NCBI RefSeq assembly: GCF_019801175.1
Contig: NZ_JAHVJR010000003.1
Coordinates: forward strand, 62,001 to 126,000
Reading direction: 5' to 3'
DNA: 64,000 bases
Origin: Vannielia litorea
Lineage (GTDB): Bacteria; Pseudomonadota; Alphaproteobacteria; Rhodobacterales; Rhodobacteraceae
The position numbers were made by a program, and so were the translations under genes. The notes beneath the pieces are model-generated. The model had not been told where the DNA came from and made no database searches. It was given only the letters and a program-made list of their open reading frames with translations. Position 1 is the stretch's first letter; each line of letters opens with the position of its first letter. Below are positions 60,454 through 64,000 of the stretch, in pieces.

Positions 60454-61560
60454 TCAGAGCGACTCTTCCAGAGCCACCACGATCGCATCGCCCATCTCGG
60501 CGGTGCTCACGGGCTGCACGCCCTCTTCGCCCAGCAGGTCCGCCGTGCGCAGGCCCTTGGCCAGCACCGCATTCACCGCCTGCTCCAGCCGGTCGGCTTC
60601 TGCGCCCTCGTCGAAGGAGTAGCGCAGCGCCATCGCAAAGCTGAGGATACAGGCAATCGGGTTCGCCTTGCCGGTGCCCGCGATGTCGGGCGCCGAGCCG
60701 TGGACCGGCTCGTAAAGCGCCTTCGGGCGGCCGTTCGCCATCGGCAGGCCGAGCGAGGCGGAGGGCAGCATGCCCAGCGAGCCGGTCAGCATGGCGGCGA
60801 GGTCCGACAGCAGGTCGCCGAACAGGTTGTCGGTGACGATCACGTCAAACTGCTTGGGCCAGCGGGTCAGCTGCATTGCGCCCGCGTCGGCATACATATG
60901 GCTCAGCTCGACCTCTGGGTACTCCGCGTCATGGATCTCCTGCACCACGTCGCGCCACAGGATGCCGCTCTCCATCACGTTGGCCTTCTCCATCGAGCAG
61001 ACCTTGTTGCCACGCTTCTTGGCCAGTTCGAAGGCCGAGCGCGCCACCCGGGCGATCTCGCTCTCGGTGTAACGCTGGGTGTTGATGCCAACGCGCTCAT
61101 TGCCTTCCTTGATGATCCCGCGCGGCTCACCGAAGTAGACGCCGGAGGTCAGCTCGCGAATGATCATGATGTCGAGGCCCGCCACCACATCCTTCTTCAG
61201 CGACGAGAAGTCGGCCAGCGCGTCGAAGCACTGGGCTGGGCGCAGGTTGGAGAACAGGTCCATCTCCTTGCGGAGGCGCAGAAGCCCCCGCTCGGGCTTC
61301 ACGCTGAAATCGAGGTTGTCGTATTTCGGGCCGCCCACGGCACCCAGCAGAACCGCGTCTACCTCCTGCGCCTTGGCCATGGTGTCGTCATGCAGCGGCG
61401 TGCCGTGCTTGTCATAGGCGCAGCCGCCCACCAGATCCTCGGACACGTCAAACTTGAGGCCGCGCTTGTCGCCATACCAGTCGATCACCTTGCGGACCTC
61501 GGCCATCACCTCGGGGCCAATGCCATCGCCGGGCAGGATCAGAAGGGAAGGGTTGCTCAT
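60454..61560 (-). CDS. leuB: 3-isopropylmalate dehydrogenase
   Basis: 368 aa. N-terminal LLILPGDGIGPEVMAEVRKV, catalytic DNLFGDLLSDLAAML, nucleotide-site PVHGSAPDIAGTGKANP. NAD-dependent oxidative decarboxylation of 3-isopropylmalate in leucine biosynthesis. Length typical. Flanked by unrelated regulators, so leuCD lie outside the window. Confidence 0.96.
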   Translation of the reverse strand: MSNPSLLILPGDGIGPEVMAEVRKVIDWYGDKRGLKFDVSEDLVGGCAYDKHGTPLHDDTMAKAQEVDAVLLGAVGGPKYDNLDFSVKPERGLLRLRKEMDLFSNLRPAQCFDALADFSSLKKDVVAGLDIMIIRELTSGVYFGEPRGIIKEGNERVGINTQRYTESEIARVARSAFELAKKRGNKVCSMEKANVMESGILWRDVVQEIHDAEYPEVELSHMYADAGAMQLTRWPKQFDVIVTDNLFGDLLSDLAAMLTGSLGMLPSASLGLPMANGRPKALYEPVHGSAPDIAGTGKANPIACILSFAMALRYSFDEGAEADRLEQAVNAVLAKGLRTADLLGEEGVQPVSTAEMGDAIVVALEESL

Positions 61561-61605
61561 CGCGGTCTCCTCGCAGGTCTTTGCAAAACAGGGTCGCGCG
61601 ACGGC

Positions 61606-62520
61606 CTACGCCCTTGGTGCAGCAGGGTCAAGCAAAGGCGGCAAGGCCTCGGCCAACGCATCCCACACCCGGACCACGCGCGGTACCCGCCGCACCTCCT
61701 CATGGGCGGCCAGCCACATCGGTAGCGAGGGCACCGGCGGGCCGCGCAGCACGGGCACCACGCCCGGTTCCACGTCGCCCACCATGCAGGGGCCAAAGCC
61801 CAGCCCGCAGCCTGCACATACCAGCGCCCAATAGACCGACTGGTCATCGACCCGTGCGCCAAAGCTGTGCCGGTCAGCGGCGATCCCGAACTCGCGCATC
61901 CCCCGGATGATCCGCTCTTCCCGGTCATTGCCCACAAGGTCCATCTGCATCAGCGCGGCAAATTCCGTCGGCAGCTCGCGCCCCTCCAAATACCTCTCGG
62001 CGGCATAGAGCCCCATCCGCAGGTCGCCCAGCCGCAGGGCAACTAGGTCAAGCTGCGTGGGCTGATACATCCGCACCGCGATGTCGGCCTCGCGGAACAA
62101 CAGGTTGTCGCTGGCGTCGTTCGGCACAAGTTCGACCTGAATCTCAGGCTCCTCCCGCCGCAGTCGGGCCACGATGGCGGGCAGCATCCAGCGGCTGACC
62201 GACACCGGCGCGGTGATCCGCACCGTGCCTGCCAGCTCCTCCTCCCGGCCCGCGGCGGTGAGCTGCATCCGCATCGCCGCCTCCTGCATCGCCCGCGCCG
62301 GCTCCACCAGAGCCGCGCCCGCCTCGGTCAGCGCCAGCCCCTTCGCCTCGCGCCTGAAGAGCCGGGTGGCCAGCGCCTCCTCCAGGGCCTTCACCTGCCG
62401 CCCCAGCGTCGGCTGGCTGGTGCCAAGCTGGCGCGCTGCGCCAGAGAGCGAGCCTGTGTCCACCACGGCAAGGAAGGCCTGCACGCGCGACCAGTCGAGG
62501 GAAGAGAGAAAGTTGGCCAT
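61606..62520 (-). CDS. LysR family transcriptional regulator
   Basis: 304 aa. N-terminal HTH WSRVQAFLAVVDTGSLSGAA RQLGTSQPTLGRQVKALEEA, then a LysR substrate-binding domain (RITAPVSVSRWMLPAIVARL, EADIAVRMYQPTQLDLVALR). Divergent from the epimerase-like gene, with an AT-rich promoter region between, the usual arrangement for LysR control of a neighbour. Confidence 0.9.
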   Translation of the reverse strand: MANFLSSLDWSRVQAFLAVVDTGSLSGAARQLGTSQPTLGRQVKALEEALATRLFRREAKGLALTEAGAALVEPARAMQEAAMRMQLTAAGREEELAGTVRITAPVSVSRWMLPAIVARLRREEPEIQVELVPNDASDNLLFREADIAVRMYQPTQLDLVALRLGDLRMGLYAAERYLEGRELPTEFAALMQMDLVGNDREERIIRGMREFGIAADRHSFGARVDDQSVYWALVCAGCGLGFGPCMVGDVEPGVVPVLRGPPVPSLPMWLAAHEEVRRVPRVVRVWDALAEALPPLLDPAAPRA

Positions 62521-62532
62521 TCAAAAATGAAT
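62519..62532. promoter_or_regulatory. Candidate LysR site at the lysR/epimerase promoter
   Basis: ATTCAAAAATGAAT, a palindrome with the T-N11-A pattern of LysR sites, overlapping the lysR start codon. The next 40 bases are unusually AT-rich for the window and include CATGACCTTCATG. Confidence 0.45.
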
Positions 62533-62616
62533 ACATGACCTTCATGTTTATGCAATTCACATTTGCAGATGAATAGCTCAGGGTCCTCCCATCGACACCA
62601 GCCCGGAGACAGACCA

Positions 62617-63537
62617 ATGCCCGGAACAGCCCTTATCCTCGGCCCCACCGGCCGCTTTGGCCGCAACGCCCACATGGCCTTCTGCGAGTCGGGCTGGCGC
62701 GTGCGCCTGTTCGACCGCAGCCGTGACGATCTGTGGGATGCCGCATGGGGCGTCGATGTCATCGTCAACGGCTGGAACCCGCCCTATCAGCACTGGGCCC
62801 GCGATCTGCCCGGCCAGACCGACCGCATCATCGAGGTCGCGCAGGCGACCGGCGCCACCGTGCTGATCCCGGCCAACGTCTACCCCTACGGCGAGGCCGC
62901 GCCCGATCTCCTGACCGCCAGCACGTCGCACGAGGCCGCCAACACTCTCGGGCACCTCCGCACCGAGATGGAAGCCGCCTATACCGCCTCCGGTGTCCGC
63001 ACCATCCTGCTCCGCGCCGGGGATTTCATCGATGCCGAGCCGTCAGGCAACTGGTTCGACAAGATCATGACCCCCAAGCTGAAGCGCGGCAGCTTCACCT
63101 ATCCCGGCCCGCTGGACAGGCCGCACGCATGGGCCTTCCTGCCCGACGTCGCCCGCGCCGCCGTGGCCCTTGCCGGGCAGCGCAAGAGCCTGCCCCGCTT
63201 TGCCGACGTCCCCTTCGCGGGTTACACCCTCACCGGCGCCGAGCTGCATGCCGCGCTTGAGCAGGCATGGGGCGGCCGTCTTGCGCTCAAATCCATGCCG
63301 TGGTGGCCGCTCCGGCTCGCCGCGCCCGCTTGGCCCATGGCGCGTCACCTCGTTGAAATGTCCTACCTGTGGCGCATGCCGCACCGGCTGGACCCGGCCC
63401 CGCTCGCAGATATCCTGCCCGCGTTCCGCCCCACGCCGCTCATCGAGGCGCTGTCCTCAGCGATCGAGCACCAGATCGACCCAGACCAGCCGGTGGCGCG
63501 ACGCCGCCTGTGCCGTGGCAAGGCTCAGCCCGTCTAG
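62617..63537 (+). CDS. NAD-dependent epimerase/dehydratase-like protein
   Basis: 306 aa from ATG 62617 with a GGAGAC site. Extended SDR start MPGTALILGPTGRFGRNAHM (GxxGxxG variant), IPANVYPYGEAA and the TLGHLRTEMEAAYT stretch. Lacks the full YxxxK as a contiguous motif, so it may be an atypical SDR. Product unknown. Its 3' end overlaps the convergent downstream gene by 81 bp. Confidence 0.8.
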   Translation: MPGTALILGPTGRFGRNAHMAFCESGWRVRLFDRSRDDLWDAAWGVDVIVNGWNPPYQHWARDLPGQTDRIIEVAQATGATVLIPANVYPYGEAAPDLLTASTSHEAANTLGHLRTEMEAAYTASGVRTILLRAGDFIDAEPSGNWFDKIMTPKLKRGSFTYPGPLDRPHAWAFLPDVARAAVALAGQRKSLPRFADVPFAGYTLTGAELHAALEQAWGGRLALKSMPWWPLRLAAPAWPMARHLVEMSYLWRMPHRLDPAPLADILPAFRPTPLIEALSSAIEHQIDPDQPVARRRLCRGKAQPV

Positions 63538-64000
63538 CGGGGCGCCTTCCACCGGCCAGAGCACCCCGGCGCCCGCCACCTCCAGACCGGCCTGCGGCAG
63601 CACGTAATCCACCCGCAGGTTGCCGGGGCCGTCCCAATCCACGGTATCCTGCGCGGGCGGGCCGCTCTGCCCCGCATCGGCCTCCGCCGCGCCGCCCGGC
63701 CCCTCTGGCTTCGGGTCTTGCAACGGGCCGCCCACCAGCGCCGCCAGCACTTCCCTCCGCCCCTCGCCATCAACCGGGTCCACGTTCACGCGCCCAGCCA
63801 CAACCGCAGGCCCACCCGGCGGCCCGCCGAGGCCACCCTCCAGATAGATCTGCCACATTCGCAGCTCATCCTCCGCCCGCCGCCCATTGCGATCCTCCTC
63901 GCCGTCGAACACCGGCGGCGTGGCGGACAGCGTCAGCAGATGCAGCGTATCCCCCGGCAGTTTCACCGGCACGTCCCAATGCGCCACGGAAGAGAGCCGT
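63457..64000 (-). CDS. Endonuclease/exonuclease/phosphatase family protein (5' part outside window)
   Basis: The reading frame runs in from the window end. Visible: SSVAHWDVPVKLPGDTLHLL TLSATPPVFDG, GRVNVDPVDGEGRREVLAAL, NLRVDYVLPQAGLEVAGAGV and SRHRLVWVDL, the metal-binding and catalytic blocks of the EEP fold (DFN replaced by RVN, D-Y, S-x-H). GTG at 63987 is not the true start since the frame stays open beyond it. The gene's 3' end overlaps the epimerase-like gene by 81 bp. Confidence 0.8.
   Translation of the reverse strand, partial: RLSSVAHWDVPVKLPGDTLHLLTLSATPPVFDGEEDRNGRRAEDELRMWQIYLEGGLGGPPGGPAVVAGRVNVDPVDGEGRREVLAALVGGPLQDPKPEGPGGAAEADAGQSGPPAQDTVDWDGPGNLRVDYVLPQAGLEVAGAGVLWPVEGAPLDGLSLATAQAASRHRLVWVDLVLDR

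Overview
The window looks like a chromosomal segment of an alphaproteobacterium of the family Rhodobacteraceae (Roseobacter-like). This rests on gene order and families seen here: a COQ9-type gene divergent from rpsU, dnaX-ybaB-recR with the SRP RNA nearby, a DUF1013/TrcR regulator, an RpoH-type sigma factor, coaBC-dut-moeB, TRAP transporters and a Mur-type box in front of sitABCD. Base composition is high in GC throughout. I see no insertion sequence, integrase, prophage, CRISPR array or rRNA operon.

Layout. 1-2.9 kb: COQ9 (cut by the window edge), rpsU, a GNAT acetyltransferase and nhaA. 3.0-8.6 kb: a cobalamin riboswitch followed by an outer-membrane receptor, BtuF-, BtuC- and BtuD-like ABC genes and a second substrate-binding-like protein without a signal peptide. 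8.7-13.6 kb: GMC oxidoreductase, tRNA-Arg, a SpoIIAA-like protein, RNase T2, TrcR, small unknown genes. 13.8-27.8 kb: recR-ybaB-dnaX, DUF202, an ankyrin protein, SRP RNA, a CpdB-like phosphoesterase, NudC, an SRPBCC protein, YifB/ComM, a GST with a cysteine-rich tail, rpoH, an AraC regulator and a VOC protein. 27.9-32.7 kb: coaBC-dut-moeB overlapping operon and an M3 peptidase. 33.0-40.8 kb: a TRAP transporter of unknown substrate, the sitABCD Mn/Fe transporter behind a Fur/Mur-like box, and an AEC permease.

The most interesting part is 40.9-57.7 kb, read here as a sugar/sugar-acid catabolic island resembling the D-apiose/D-apionate pathways. On the minus strand run a lactonase-like gene (apnL-like), a Gfo/Idh/MocA dehydrogenase (apsD-like) and an RbsBAC-type ABC transporter with a DUF2291 lipoprotein. 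On the plus strand run a second TRAP transporter, a VOC protein, a RuBisCO-like protein (RLP) and a DUF1537 kinase (oiaK-like), all tightly packed or overlapping. A GAF histidine kinase/LuxR response regulator pair and a LacI regulator sit between the two arms. The known pathway needs an oxidoisomerase (ApnO) that I cannot find here; the VOC protein is translationally coupled to the RLP and is the only uncharacterised enzyme in the island, so it is a candidate for a missing or alternative step. An 11-bp motif, CGGGAAACCGC, is found identically upstream of both apnL-like and apsD-like genes, next to a perfect 14-bp palindrome.

57.7-64 kb: tRNA-Pro, an EamA transporter, two small dimeric-barrel proteins divergent from an ArsR regulator, leuB, a LysR regulator divergent from an NAD-dependent epimerase-like gene, and the 3' part of an endonuclease/exonuclease/phosphatase-family gene cut by the window end. 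Two copies of a dispersed hairpin repeat lie at 27.76 and 60.40 kb.
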